Below the pieces are notes generated by a model. The model ran no database searches, was not told the origin of the DNA, and worked only from the letters and a program-made list of their open reading frames with translations. DNA of 64,000 nucleotides from CAVSCR01 sp963726575 (lineage in GTDB: Bacteria; Actinomycetota; Actinomycetes; JAHEKZ01), in assembly GCA_963726575.1 (NCBI GenBank), contig CAVSCR010000005.1, positions 372,001 through 436,000 of the forward strand, read 5' to 3'. Positions 45,505-54,141 of this stretch are shown here, one piece after another (within the stretch, counting starts at the first letter, position 1; every line of letters begins with the position of its first letter). The translations under genes were made by a program, and so were the position numbers.

Positions 45505-45536
45505 GTCTGCGGCGCATGGTGCAGCCCCGCACCGTC

Positions 45537-45782
45537 TCAGCCCGAGGCGGCGGCTCGTCTGCGGTGAAGTGTCACGCCGCGACGTCGCACCGTTCGGTCG
45601 GCGTCGAAGACGTCTCGGAGCCGATAGAGGTGAACCGGGCGACCGCGCGCGCCCTGGCCGTCCAGCCGCACCGCGCGCAGCAGCCCGGCCCTGATCCAGG
45701 AGTCGATCGTGCTGGCCGAGCGCCCGAGCAACCGGGCAGCATCGCGCCGAGTCACCAGCTCGTCGCGGGGATCTCCCTCCAC
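45537..45782 (-). CDS. small excisionase/MerR-like HTH protein
   Basis: About 81 residues from a GTG at 45782; a TTG at 45821 would give 94. The sequence TRRDAARLLGRSASTIDSWIRAGLL is a helix-turn-helix of the excisionase type, followed by a basic wing (RPVHLYRLRDVFDADR). It may be a stand-alone DNA-binding protein. No integrase or phage genes are adjacent. Confidence 0.6.
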   Translation of the reverse strand: MEGDPRDELVTRRDAARLLGRSASTIDSWIRAGLLRAVRLDGQGARGRPVHLYRLRDVFDADRTVRRRGVTLHRRRAAASG

Positions 45783-45857
45783 GGCGGAGGAACGTACACC
45801 GTCACCCGCCCCCAAGATCAAGGGGTGGCCGACAGCGCACCAGGGTCCCGGTGCGGG

Positions 45858-46649
45858 TCAGGCGAGGGTGACGGTGATGTCGGGGAGGTCGATCCCGAGC
45901 GCGGTGGTGGTCCAGGTCTCGCCAGGGCTGACGGGCCGAAGCGGGGTCAGCGAACCGGTCGACACGATCTCACCGGCTCGAATGGGGCCGAACTGCGGTT
46001 GCGCCGCCACCAGCTCGACGAGGTGGGCGACGGCGAGGGTCGGGCTGTCGAGGACGTTCGCTCCGCCGCCGGTTGTGTGAGCTGCCATACCGGGACCCGT
46101 CATCGACACGGTGAACGATCGCAGTTGCCGGGCGACCTGGCCGGGGTCGGACACTGCCACCGGAGTGCCCACGATCAGGCAGCCGTGCAGCGCATAGGCG
46201 GCGATCGCATCGGCGGCGCGGAACCGCCAATCCGGGTACGGGCACTGGACGATCTCGTAGCCCAACGTCATCCAGTCGACGCACTCCAAGATCGCGACCT
46301 CGTCACGGGTGAGCGGCGGCGGGGTGGCGAAGTGCAACTGGACCTCGGGCTCCAGTCGCGGCTGCAGCAGCTGGCCGATCGCCACGGGCACGGACTGCTG
46401 GTACGCCGGGCGAACCGTCGTGCTGTACACGTAGCCCCAGATCGGCGCCCACACGCCGTACTCGGGCCAGATCGTTCGGTTGGTGAAGCCGATCTTGCGA
46501 CCCACCGGCGTCTCGCCACGGCGAACCCGTCTGCGGTGGACCTCCGCCGCGATCTGGTAGGCACCTTCCTCGCTCAACGAAGGCTCACGATCGGTGAACG
46601 GTGGGATCAACCGTCGCCCCGCGAAGGCTGCCATCACCTCATCGGACAT
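45858..46649 (-). CDS. 2-oxopent-4-enoate hydratase/4-oxalocrotonate decarboxylase family protein
   Basis: 263 residues from the ATG at 46649. It has VGRKIGFTNRTIW, LEPEVQLHFATPPP (metal-binding Glu) and the C-terminal GEIVSTGSLTPLRPVSPGETW typical of the hydratase/decarboxylase family of aromatic meta-cleavage pathways. No dioxygenase or other meta-cleavage gene is nearby, so the real substrate is open. Confidence 0.78.
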   Translation of the reverse strand: MSDEVMAAFAGRRLIPPFTDREPSLSEEGAYQIAAEVHRRRVRRGETPVGRKIGFTNRTIWPEYGVWAPIWGYVYSTTVRPAYQQSVPVAIGQLLQPRLEPEVQLHFATPPPLTRDEVAILECVDWMTLGYEIVQCPYPDWRFRAADAIAAYALHGCLIVGTPVAVSDPGQVARQLRSFTVSMTGPGMAAHTTGGGANVLDSPTLAVAHLVELVAAQPQFGPIRAGEIVSTGSLTPLRPVSPGETWTTTALGIDLPDITVTLA

Positions 46650-46758
46650 GGTCGCCACAACGAGAGGATGCCGCACCTGCGTCGCTCGGTGACACGTTGG
46701 CCGGAGTGACCTGGGGCTGGTGCTCGCCACCATCGCCCTGGCCGTGAACGCCTAGCCG

Positions 46759-47016
46759 TCAGCTCCCGCCACCCGCCGCGGCCAGGCAGGCGGGGCAGCG
46801 CAGTTCGCCGTGGTGCAGTCCGTCTGGCCAGGGCCGGTGGGTCGCGCCGACGTTCGGGACGATGCGCTGCTCGCAGGCGGTCAGGTCCGAACCTGCCGCG
46901 TAGGCGTGGGCAGGCCCGTCGGGTTCGCGATCTGGTGGGCCCGGCATCGGCTGTCCGGCTTCCATCTCGTTCTGCGGTCGGTCGCGGGATTGTGTGTATC
47001 CGATCAGGTAATCCAC
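46759..47016 (-). CDS. small CxxC protein of unknown function
   Basis: 85 residues from the GTG at 47016, which has GGAGG six bases upstream (plus-strand CCTCC at 47023). The C-terminal half holds TACEQ, a His-rich middle (THRPWPDGLHHGE) and RCPAC, a likely zinc site. No homologue recognised. The good ribosome-binding site and Cys/His arrangement support a real gene. 46650..46758 shows nothing else. Confidence 0.55.
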   Translation of the reverse strand: MDYLIGYTQSRDRPQNEMEAGQPMPGPPDREPDGPAHAYAAGSDLTACEQRIVPNVGATHRPWPDGLHHGELRCPACLAAAGGGS

Positions 47017-47119
47017 GGGTGACCTCCGCAGTTGAGGACTGCACCTGTCGTGGCCGTCCGGTGGTCCGTCTCGCCAGCAACGACGAAGCGCCGCAAGCCT
47101 GTGACCTGCAGCGCTTCCG

Positions 47120-47193
<74 letters not shown>

Positions 47194-47249
47194 TAACCCG
47201 ATCTCTCGGGCGCAAACTCTACAGCAGCGATGCATCGTCTCCGGCGCGC

Positions 47250-48626
47250 CTATGCGCGCCTGCGCTTCTCGCGGACCTTGACGTTGACGTGAAGCGGCGA
47301 TCCCTCGAAACCGAAGTCCTCCCGAAGGCGCCGCTCGACGTAACGCACGTAGCCGGGATCGAGTCGTCCGCTGGCGAAAAGGACGAACGTCGGCGGTCGG
47401 ACTCCGGCCTGGGTGGCGAACAGAACACGAGGCTGTTTGCCACCACGCACCGGATGCGGGTGTTCGGCGACCAGGCGGCCCAGAAAGGCATTGAGGCGCG
47501 CCGTCGGGATACGCGTGCACCACCCCTCCAGCGACCGCTCCATGGCGGGCACCAACCGCTCGACGTGACGTCCGGTCGTCGCGCTGATGTTGACGCGGGG
47601 TGCCCATGGCACGCGGACCAGCTCCCGCTCGATCTCACGTTCGAGGTAGTAGCGACGCTCGTCGTCCATCAGGTCCCACTTGTTGTAGGCGATGACGAGC
47701 GCGCGACCGGAGTCCACCACCATTGACACGATGCGGGTGTCCTGCTCGGTCAACGGTTCGCTGGCATCGATCAGGACCAGAGCGACCTCGGCCTTGTCCA
47801 AGGCCGACTGCGTCCGCAGCGTTGCGTAGTACTCCGAACCTGACGCTTCCTTGGCCCGACGGCGGATGCCGGCGGTGTCCACGAACCGCCAGGGCTGACC
47901 GGCGAGCTCCACCAGCTCGTCCACCGGGTCCACGGTGGTGCCTGCCACCTCGTCGACGACGGCGCGCTCCTCCCCCGCCAGAGCATTGAGCAGGCTGGAC
48001 TTCCCGACGTTGGGCTTGCCGAGCAACGCGACGCGGTGGGGACCGGCAACCGGGTCGACCTCGTCGGAGACCGTCGGCAAGGCAGCGAGGATCGCGTCCA
48101 GCAGGTCACCGGAGCCTCGGCCGTGCAGGGCCGACACCGGATGCGGCTCGCCGAGCCCCAGGGACCACAATGCGGAGGCTTCGACCTCCGACCGGGCGTC
48201 GTCGACCTTGTTGGCCACCAGGATCACGGGCTTGCTGGCCCGCCGTAGCACGCGCACCACGGCTTCGTCGGTGTCGGTGGTCCCGACCGTGGCGTCGACG
48301 ACCAGCAGCACCGCATCCGCCGCCGCCACCGCGACCTCGGCCTGGGCGGCCACCCGGGCGGCCAGACCTTGAGCATCCGGTTCCCAGCCGCCGGTGTCGA
48401 CGACGGTGAACCGGCGGCCCGACCAGAGGGCGTCGTAGGCGACGCGGTCGCGGGTGACGCCGGGACGATCCTCGACGACCGCCTCGCGCCGACCCAGAAT
48501 GCGGTTGACCAAAGTCGACTTGCCGACGTTGGGCCGCCCGACCACGGCCAGCACGGGCAGCAGGACGTTGGGCGGCACCGCATCGTCGGAGTCGAGCGCG
48601 ACTGCGTGCTGCAGGTCGTCGCTCAC
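47250..48626 (-). CDS. der: ribosome-assembly GTPase Der (EngA)
   Basis: 458 residues. Two GTPase domains with P-loops GRPNVGKSTL and GKPNVGKSSL, switch DTGGWE and DTAGIRR, and NKVD/NKWD specificity motifs, then a KH-like C-terminal domain. Needed for 50S assembly. It overlaps cmk by 4 bases, as in most actinobacteria. Confidence 0.95.
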   Translation of the reverse strand: MSDDLQHAVALDSDDAVPPNVLLPVLAVVGRPNVGKSTLVNRILGRREAVVEDRPGVTRDRVAYDALWSGRRFTVVDTGGWEPDAQGLAARVAAQAEVAVAAADAVLLVVDATVGTTDTDEAVVRVLRRASKPVILVANKVDDARSEVEASALWSLGLGEPHPVSALHGRGSGDLLDAILAALPTVSDEVDPVAGPHRVALLGKPNVGKSSLLNALAGEERAVVDEVAGTTVDPVDELVELAGQPWRFVDTAGIRRRAKEASGSEYYATLRTQSALDKAEVALVLIDASEPLTEQDTRIVSMVVDSGRALVIAYNKWDLMDDERRYYLEREIERELVRVPWAPRVNISATTGRHVERLVPAMERSLEGWCTRIPTARLNAFLGRLVAEHPHPVRGGKQPRVLFATQAGVRPPTFVLFASGRLDPGYVRYVERRLREDFGFEGSPLHVNVKVREKRRRA

Positions 48627-49351
48627 CGCGGTTCGGCCTCGACCTGACGCTCGTGGTCCGCCACCAGGTCCAGAACGCGCTGGGCCACCTCGTCGACGCT
48701 CAGGCCCGTCGAGTCGATCTCGACGGCATCATCGGCCTGGCTGAGCGGGGACTCGACGCGAGAGGAGTCCAGGTGGTCCCGACGGGCCAGATCGGCCTGC
48801 GTCGCCGCGATCGCCTCGGCCGAGTGGACCGAGACGCCCGGGAGCTCCGCGGAGCGGCGTGAGGCACGCACGGTGACGTCGGCGGTGAGGAAGACCTTCA
48901 CAGCGGCGTCGGGGACCACTGTGGTGCCGATGTCGCGACCTTCCAGGACCGCGCCACCGGGGTCGGCGATCTCCCGCTGGATCCGCACCAGCAACGCCCG
49001 CACCTCGGCAACGGCGCTGACCGCGCTGACCGCCGCGGTGACGTCGGCATCGCGGATGTGGCTGGTCACGTCCCGACCGTCCACGACCACCCCGGGATGG
49101 TCGGGATCGGTGGTCACCACCAGCGACGGGGCCGTCGCAGGGTCACCGACCAGGCCGGCAACTGCGGCGGCGTCGAAGACGTCGACGCCCCGGTCGAGCA
49201 GCCAGCGGGTGACCGCGCGATACATGGAGCCAGTGTCGACATATCGGTAGCCGAGCCGGCGGGCCACCTCACGTGCGGTGGTCGACTTGCCCGAGCCGGA
49301 AGGGCCGTCGACGGCCACCACCAGAGCCGGGCGGTCAGGGGCCTCGCGCAC
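48623..49351 (-). CDS. cmk: cytidylate kinase
   Basis: 242 residues from a GTG. P-loop VDGPSGSGKSTTAREVA, the substrate strand YVDTGSMYRAVTRWLL, and VLEGRDIGTTVVPDA are diagnostic. It phosphorylates CMP and dCMP. It is coupled to der by a 4-base overlap. Confidence 0.93.
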   Translation of the reverse strand: MREAPDRPALVVAVDGPSGSGKSTTAREVARRLGYRYVDTGSMYRAVTRWLLDRGVDVFDAAAVAGLVGDPATAPSLVVTTDPDHPGVVVDGRDVTSHIRDADVTAAVSAVSAVAEVRALLVRIQREIADPGGAVLEGRDIGTTVVPDAAVKVFLTADVTVRASRRSAELPGVSVHSAEAIAATQADLARRDHLDSSRVESPLSQADDAVEIDSTGLSVDEVAQRVLDLVADHERQVEAEPR

Positions 49352-49405
49352 GCGGTCTCCTGGAGGTTGGCGAGAGCTGTCGCGGCAGGGTACCTGCGAT
49401 CCGGG

Positions 49406-50566
49406 CTAGTGGACCCGCCAGCCCGCGCGGTGCAAGGCGTCGGACAGGCGGTCGGCCAGCTCTGGTCGCACCGACAGCTCCACGAGCCCGACCGGCTGGC
49501 CGGGCGCATGCTCGATGCCGACGTCCTCGACGTTCACCCCCGCCTCCCCCGCCGCCAGGAACAGCCGCGCCAGGGCGCCCGGCTCGTCGGGGATCACCAC
49601 CGGGACCACCACGTAGGGAACCGCGACGCTGCCGTGCTTGCCGGGCAGGCGTTGACGCCCCTCGTTCCCCTGCTGCAGCGCGAGGTGCACGACCGAAGCC
49701 GCCGATTGAAGGACTTCTTGATTTATCGATGTACCGATAGGCCCGTTTACCTCTTCTTCGATATCTCGAGATGTCGGGGCATCGCTGGATCGAGTCAGCG
49801 ACTCCAACGCCTCCTGCACCGAAGCAAGCCGATCGATCACCTGGGCCAAGGTGGCCGCTACCGGCCCCGCGTTGGCGGTGAGGATCTCGACCCAAAGATC
49901 AGCGTCGGACCCGGCGATGCGGGTCATGTCCCGGATCCCAGGGCCGGACAGGTCGAGCGTCAGCGCGTCGGCGCCGCGCAGCTGGGCCGCCAAGGCCGAT
50001 GCCACCACTTGCGGCCCGTGGGACACGACGGCGACGGCTCGGTCGTGGGCCGCCGCCGACATCTCCACCGGCTCGGCGCCGACCTCGCGCACCAGCTGCC
50101 GGATCCGTTCGAGGTGCTCGACCTGGGTGAACTCCCCGCTCGTCAGCACCCAGGGACGGCCGGCGAACAAGTCGCCCCGAGCCGCCTGAGGACCCGAGCG
50201 TTCCCGCCCGGCCATCGGGTGTCCCCCGACGAATCGGTCGCGAGCGTCTACATCTTGCTGTATCTCCACTAGAACTTGAGACTTGACGCTGGCCATATCG
50301 CTAATGCTAGCCCTGGGATATAGTCGACTGTAGGTACTTACGACTGATGGGACCGATTTCGGAGGAACAGCGACCATGACGACATCCGGTGAGCCCCGCG
50401 GTGGCGTTGCACTCCCGGCCCCCAGGTCCACGGCCAGTCGCAACCGGCGGCTGTCGGGGTCGACGAGGTGCACAGCCGGCTCTCCTGGGAGCGAGCGCAG
50501 GGCCAGTCCCAGGGACGTGCCCAGGAGCCCCGCGCCGACGACCACGACCTGCTGCGCAGCCGTCAC
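49406..50566 (-). CDS. tyrA: prephenate dehydrogenase with ACT domain
   Basis: 386 residues from a GTG overlapping the aroH stop. The NAD domain starts VVVVGAGLLGTSLGLALR, and the catalytic-domain motifs FVGGHPMAGRERSG and AVVSHGPQVVASALA are present. An ACT domain (VVIPDEPGALARLFLAAGEAG) forms the C-terminus. It makes 4-hydroxyphenylpyruvate for tyrosine. Two AT-rich, rare-codon patches occur inside the gene (about 49709..49770 and 50240..50345), in sharp contrast to the rest. Confidence 0.9.
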   Translation of the reverse strand: MTAAQQVVVVGAGLLGTSLGLALRSLPGEPAVHLVDPDSRRLRLAVDLGAGSATPPRGSPDVVMVAVPPKSVPSVVSTYSRLYPRASISDMASVKSQVLVEIQQDVDARDRFVGGHPMAGRERSGPQAARGDLFAGRPWVLTSGEFTQVEHLERIRQLVREVGAEPVEMSAAAHDRAVAVVSHGPQVVASALAAQLRGADALTLDLSGPGIRDMTRIAGSDADLWVEILTANAGPVAATLAQVIDRLASVQEALESLTRSSDAPTSRDIEEEVNGPIGTSINQEVLQSAASVVHLALQQGNEGRQRLPGKHGSVAVPYVVVPVVIPDEPGALARLFLAAGEAGVNVEDVGIEHAPGQPVGLVELSVRPELADRLSDALHRAGWRVH

Positions 50567-50925
50567 TGCGCCAAGTCCTTTCGCAGGACTTCGGCTCCGC
50601 GCAGGTACACGTGGGCCACACCGCCGCGCGGCAACGACGTGTGCGCCCAGGCCATGATCCGGATGATGCGGTGGGGAGCCCCCACGACGTCGATCTCCTG
50701 GGCGCACAGCAAGGGGACGTCCCCGATCCCGACACTGCGCGCAGCGGCGGCCGGGAAGTCCGAGCGGAGGTCGGGGGTGGAGGTGAAGACGATGCTGATC
50801 AGGTCGTCGGTGGTCAGGCCGTTGCGACCAAGGACCTCGTCGAGGAGCTCCCCCACCGCTGCTGCCATCTCGTCGGGGTCGTCGGCCTGGAGCTGGGTCG
50901 CCCCCCGAAAGGCCCGGACCGCCAA
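50563..50925 (-). CDS. aroH: chorismate mutase, AroH type
   Basis: 120 residues from a TTG with GAGGAAG upstream. It follows AroH: VRAFRGATQL near the start (active-site Arg), LLCAQEIDV (Glu) and HVYLRGAEVLRKDL (Arg) at the end. It turns chorismate into prephenate, the substrate of the overlapping tyrA. Confidence 0.88.
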   Translation of the reverse strand: MAVRAFRGATQLQADDPDEMAAAVGELLDEVLGRNGLTTDDLISIVFTSTPDLRSDFPAAAARSVGIGDVPLLCAQEIDVVGAPHRIIRIMAWAHTSLPRGGVAHVYLRGAEVLRKDLAQ

Positions 50926-51360
50926 GACGCTTCCTCGCTCTCTCGTCTCACCGCTTCATCGGCTCGTCACCCTAGCGATCTCACGCTACATCGGGAAGCC
51001 GACGTGCCGGGAGATCGCTGAATCTCGATACCCGTTCATGAACTTAACGAGTCAACAGTTCAGCGCTATACCGTTTCACCGATATGTCTATGAATCGAGA
51101 GCCGCTCGATGCCCGCAAACGACGCGGCCCCGGACCCATCAGCTGTCGACAAGTCGATCGGTACACCGCAGTGACCTGCGGGAATCATTCCGGAATGGGG
51201 CCACAGCGGGATGCCGGCCAGTGGCGCCCATGGCGATTTGTCGACTGGCCGCCGTAGACAGGTTGCCTACGACTCATCGGGTTAGCGCTTGAGTAATTTG
51301 TCGATCAACCGTTAGGGCTGTCCGGTCACCGCCGCCCACCTCATCGCCCGCCGCCCGCCG
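50926..51360. other. 435-base intergenic region, unusually AT-rich
   Basis: No gene was found. The part nearest aroH (50990..51100) is AT-rich. On the minus strand it has TTGACT followed by TATCGA after 19 bases, a possible promoter for the aroH-tyrA-cmk-der run. There is a perfect ATTCCGGAAT palindrome near 51186 and three copies of TTGTCGA or its complement (51146, 51238, 51298). The end nearest rluB is GC-rich. No riboswitch or RNA was recognised. Confidence 0.5.
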
Positions 51361-52098
51361 CTACAGGTCGACCACGGCGTACAGAGCGGCTACCTCGGCC
51401 CGGTTCAAGCTACGTGTGCGGCCGGCTCGAAGGTCCCCCAGGGCGACCGGGCCCTGGCGCAGCCGCACCAACCGCGTCACCGGATGGCCCACCTCGGCCA
51501 GCATCCGGCGCACGATGTGGTTGCGGCCTTCATGGATCTCCAGCTCCACCTGGGCTCGGGTTCCCTGCGTCGCCACCACCCGGAACCGGTCGACCTTGGC
51601 CGGTCCGTCCTCGAGCTCGACACCCGCCCGAAGCCGGCGTCCGACTCCAGCGGCGACCGGTCCGGGCACCTCGGCCAGGTACCGCTTGGCAACGCCGTAG
51701 GAGGGGTGGGCCAGCCGGTGGGCCAGCTCGCCGTCGTTGGTGAGCAGGAGCAGGCCCTCGGTGTCGGCGTCGAGCCGCCCGACGTGAAACAACCGGGGGC
51801 CGGCGTCGGCGACCAGATCGCCGACGCACGGTCGTCCTCGCGCGTCCGACATGGCGCTGAGCACCCCTCGCGGCTTGTTCAGCGCCAGATACACCGCACC
51901 GGGCCTTACAGCCAGTCGCTGGCCGTCCACGCGCACGACGGCGCTGTCAGGATCGACCCGCCGGCCGAGCCGGGCGACCTCACCGTCGACGCTCACCCGG
52001 CCCGCGGCGATCAGTTCCTCGCAGGCACGCCGACTTCCCAGCCCTACCTGGGCCAGAACCTTCTGCAGACGCACGCCTTGTGCACTGTCCTGTGACAT
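51361..52098 (-). CDS. rluB: 23S rRNA pseudouridine synthase RluB
   Basis: 245 residues from the ATG at 52098, with GAGG nine bases upstream. An S4 RNA-binding domain (VRLQKVLAQVGLGSRRACEEL) precedes the RsuA/RluB catalytic core with HVGRLDADTEGLLLLTNDG (catalytic Asp) and EIHEGRNHIVRRMLAEVGHPV. It follows scpB as in mycobacteria. Confidence 0.9.
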   Translation of the reverse strand: MSQDSAQGVRLQKVLAQVGLGSRRACEELIAAGRVSVDGEVARLGRRVDPDSAVVRVDGQRLAVRPGAVYLALNKPRGVLSAMSDARGRPCVGDLVADAGPRLFHVGRLDADTEGLLLLTNDGELAHRLAHPSYGVAKRYLAEVPGPVAAGVGRRLRAGVELEDGPAKVDRFRVVATQGTRAQVELEIHEGRNHIVRRMLAEVGHPVTRLVRLRQGPVALGDLRAGRTRSLNRAEVAALYAVVDL

Positions 52099-52120
52099 AG
52101 ACTGAACCTCAGAATGAGAG

Positions 52121-52723
52121 TCAGACGAGATCGGACTCGAGTGCATCGACCTCGGGCAGGAACGGGGCTAGAGCCGGCAGGTCGTCGAGGGACGCCACGC
52201 CGAGCCGCTCCAGGAAGTAGTGAGTGGTGCGGTAGAGGTGGGCGCCGGTCTCGGGCTCGGTCCCCACCTCCTCGATGAGTCCCCGCAGCGTCAGGGTGCG
52301 GATCACGCCGTCGACGTTGACCCCACGGACGGCGGAGATCCGGGCGCGAGTCACGGGCTGCTGGTAGGCGATCACGGCGAGGGTCTCCAAGGAGGCCTGG
52401 GTGAGCCGTGCCTGCTGCCCGTCACGCACGAACCGTTCCACGACTGCCGCACAGTCGGGAGCGCTGTAGAAGCGCCATCCACCGGCCACCTCACGCAGGT
52501 CGAACCCGCGTTCTTGCTGCACGTACTCCCCCGCCAGGTCGGTCAGCGCCTGGGCCACCTGGTCGGTGGTGACGTCGAGCGCCTGGGCAAGGGACACGGT
52601 CGCGATGGGCTCGTCAACGACCATGAGCACGGCCTCCAGCGCCGCCTTCACCGAGGGGTAGACCGGCCCGGCTGCGGCGTCCTCGTCGGCGTCGCTCGGT
52701 GGCGTGCTCGGGGTCTCGCTCAC
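52121..52723 (-). CDS. scpB: segregation and condensation protein B
   Basis: 200 residues from a GTG overlapping the scpA stop. Two winged-helix modules are visible (ALEAVLMVVDEPIATVSLAQ; SLETLAVIAYQQPVTRARIS with RGVNVDGVIRTLTLRGLIEEVG). ScpB binds the kleisin ScpA in the SMC condensin complex. Confidence 0.92.
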   Translation of the reverse strand: MSETPSTPPSDADEDAAAGPVYPSVKAALEAVLMVVDEPIATVSLAQALDVTTDQVAQALTDLAGEYVQQERGFDLREVAGGWRFYSAPDCAAVVERFVRDGQQARLTQASLETLAVIAYQQPVTRARISAVRGVNVDGVIRTLTLRGLIEEVGTEPETGAHLYRTTHYFLERLGVASLDDLPALAPFLPEVDALESDLV

Positions 52724-53619
52724 AGCTCGTCTCCTTGGGCCCTGCTCGACTCGTTCGACTCATCGTCTTGGGGGTCGCCGTCGAACTCGTCGTGCACGTC
52801 CAACGACCCCTCCTCGGCACCCGTCCAGCGAACCGTGAGCTCGCCCATGGGCTGCATCTGATCGAACGCCACGGCAGCCTCCCGGTACAACTCCAGCAGC
52901 GCCAGGAACCGAGCCACGACGACCACAGTGTCCTCGGCGTCGGCCACCAGCACCCGGAAGCTCAGCGTGCGCGCCCGGCGCAGCCGCTCGACCAGGAGGG
53001 CTGCCTGATCCCGCACGCTCACGCGGGGCGCGTGGATGTGGGTGATCGACACCACCGGTTCCGGCCGGGGCGCCATTGCCCGAGCCGCGAGTGCGGCAAA
53101 CGCGTCAGGGCCAAGGCCGATCAGCACCTCGGGCAACAGTTGGGCCAGGGTGGGTTCCAGGTCTGCCACGCGCGGGTACCGACGCCCGGCGTCTGCCATC
53201 CGCCGGGCCAGGTCCGCCGACACGTCCTTGTAGGCCCGGTACTGGAGCAACCGGGCGAACAGCAGATCCCTGGCCTCCAAGAGGGCCAGGTCGTCCTCGT
53301 CCTCGACGTCGCCGGCCGGAAGCAGCCGGGCTGCCTTGAGGTCGAGCAGGGTGGCCGCCACCACCAGGAAGTGGGTGGCTGCCTCCAGGTCCCAGTCGTC
53401 GCCGCGAGCCCGGATGTAGCCGATGAACTCGTCTGTGACCTGCGACAACGCCACTTCGGTCACGTCGAGCTTGTGTTTGGCGATCAGGCCCAGCAGCAGG
53501 TCGAACGGGCCCTCGAAGTTGTCCAGGTGGACCGCGAAGCCCTCCGGTGCCGTGGCCAGCTCCAGGGAGTCCGTGGCAGCCGAAACCGCCGGAACGGCTC
53601 CGGCCACGGTGGGGGTCAC
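52720..53619 (-). CDS. scpA: segregation and condensation protein A (kleisin)
   Basis: 299 residues from a GTG. Kleisin N-terminus VHLDNFEGPFDLLLGLIAKHKLDVTEVALSQ (read in two parts) and the helix ATHFLVVAATLLDLKAARLL, with the C-terminal winged-helix contact for SMC heads. It bridges SMC heads and ScpB. Confidence 0.92.
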   Translation of the reverse strand: MTPTVAGAVPAVSAATDSLELATAPEGFAVHLDNFEGPFDLLLGLIAKHKLDVTEVALSQVTDEFIGYIRARGDDWDLEAATHFLVVAATLLDLKAARLLPAGDVEDEDDLALLEARDLLFARLLQYRAYKDVSADLARRMADAGRRYPRVADLEPTLAQLLPEVLIGLGPDAFAALAARAMAPRPEPVVSITHIHAPRVSVRDQAALLVERLRRARTLSFRVLVADAEDTVVVVARFLALLELYREAAVAFDQMQPMGELTVRWTGAEEGSLDVHDEFDGDPQDDESNESSRAQGDEL

Positions 53620-53670
53620 GGCGAAACGGTAGCCCAGGCGGCTACCGCGTCGGAGCAGGCTGCTCCTGGG

Positions 53671-54141
53671 TCAGGTGTCCAGCAGCCGGCGCACGAGAAT
53701 GCTGTTGTCGCCCTTGGCATCGAGGTCGGCCAGCACGATCGCCACGGACTCGCGCACGATGCGCCCCCGGTCGACCTTCAGCCCGTTGGCACCGAACAGG
53801 TCCATGCGCGCCCGCTCGAGATCCATCAGCTCCTCCGGCGACAGGTAGACCGTGATCTTCTCCTCGTGCAGCTCCCGCCCTGAGGGTCGGCGGTCCGCCG
53901 CGCGGCCGCGACGCGGCCGGCGTCCACGGCGAACTCCCGGCGCGGCGGAGGTCTCGTGACCGCTGCTGACGTCGTGATCCTGGGCGGGTTGGGAGGCCGG
54001 TGTGGTTGCTGGCACGGCCGCAAGGGCAGGTGCGACCGCAAGGGCAGCGGCCGCCGATGGAGTGGCGGTGGCATCGCCCAGCTCCCCCGAGGTCGTGCGG
54101 AACAGCTCATCGGCGCCGGGCAGGGTGGGTCGTCGGCTCAT
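53671..54141 (-). CDS. RHH-like DNA-binding partner of the orphan ParA
   Basis: 156 residues from an ATG overlapping the parA stop. The first 90 residues are low-complexity (Ala/Pro, then a basic stretch RRGRRPRRGRAADRR). The C-terminus EKITVYLSPEELMDLERARM followed by VDRGRIVRESVAIVLADLDAKG has the strand-helix-helix pattern of ribbon-helix-helix proteins. Paired with an upstream ParA, it resembles the ParFG/ParA-RHH arrangement rather than ParAB. Function inferred. Confidence 0.7.
   Translation of the reverse strand: MSRRPTLPGADELFRTTSGELGDATATPSAAAALAVAPALAAVPATTPASQPAQDHDVSSGHETSAAPGVRRGRRPRRGRAADRRPSGRELHEEKITVYLSPEELMDLERARMDLFGANGLKVDRGRIVRESVAIVLADLDAKGDNSILVRRLLDT

Noticed and set aside
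46650..46758. Short hydrophobic stretch LVLATIALAVNA ending in a stop at 46753 on +, possibly a remnant membrane-protein C-terminus
   Set aside because: Too short, no start codon with a ribosome-binding site, and an in-frame stop just upstream.
51000..51120. GTTCATGAAC palindrome near 51035 as a possible LexA box
   Set aside because: It lacks the TCGAAC/GTTCGA arms and the 4-base spacer.
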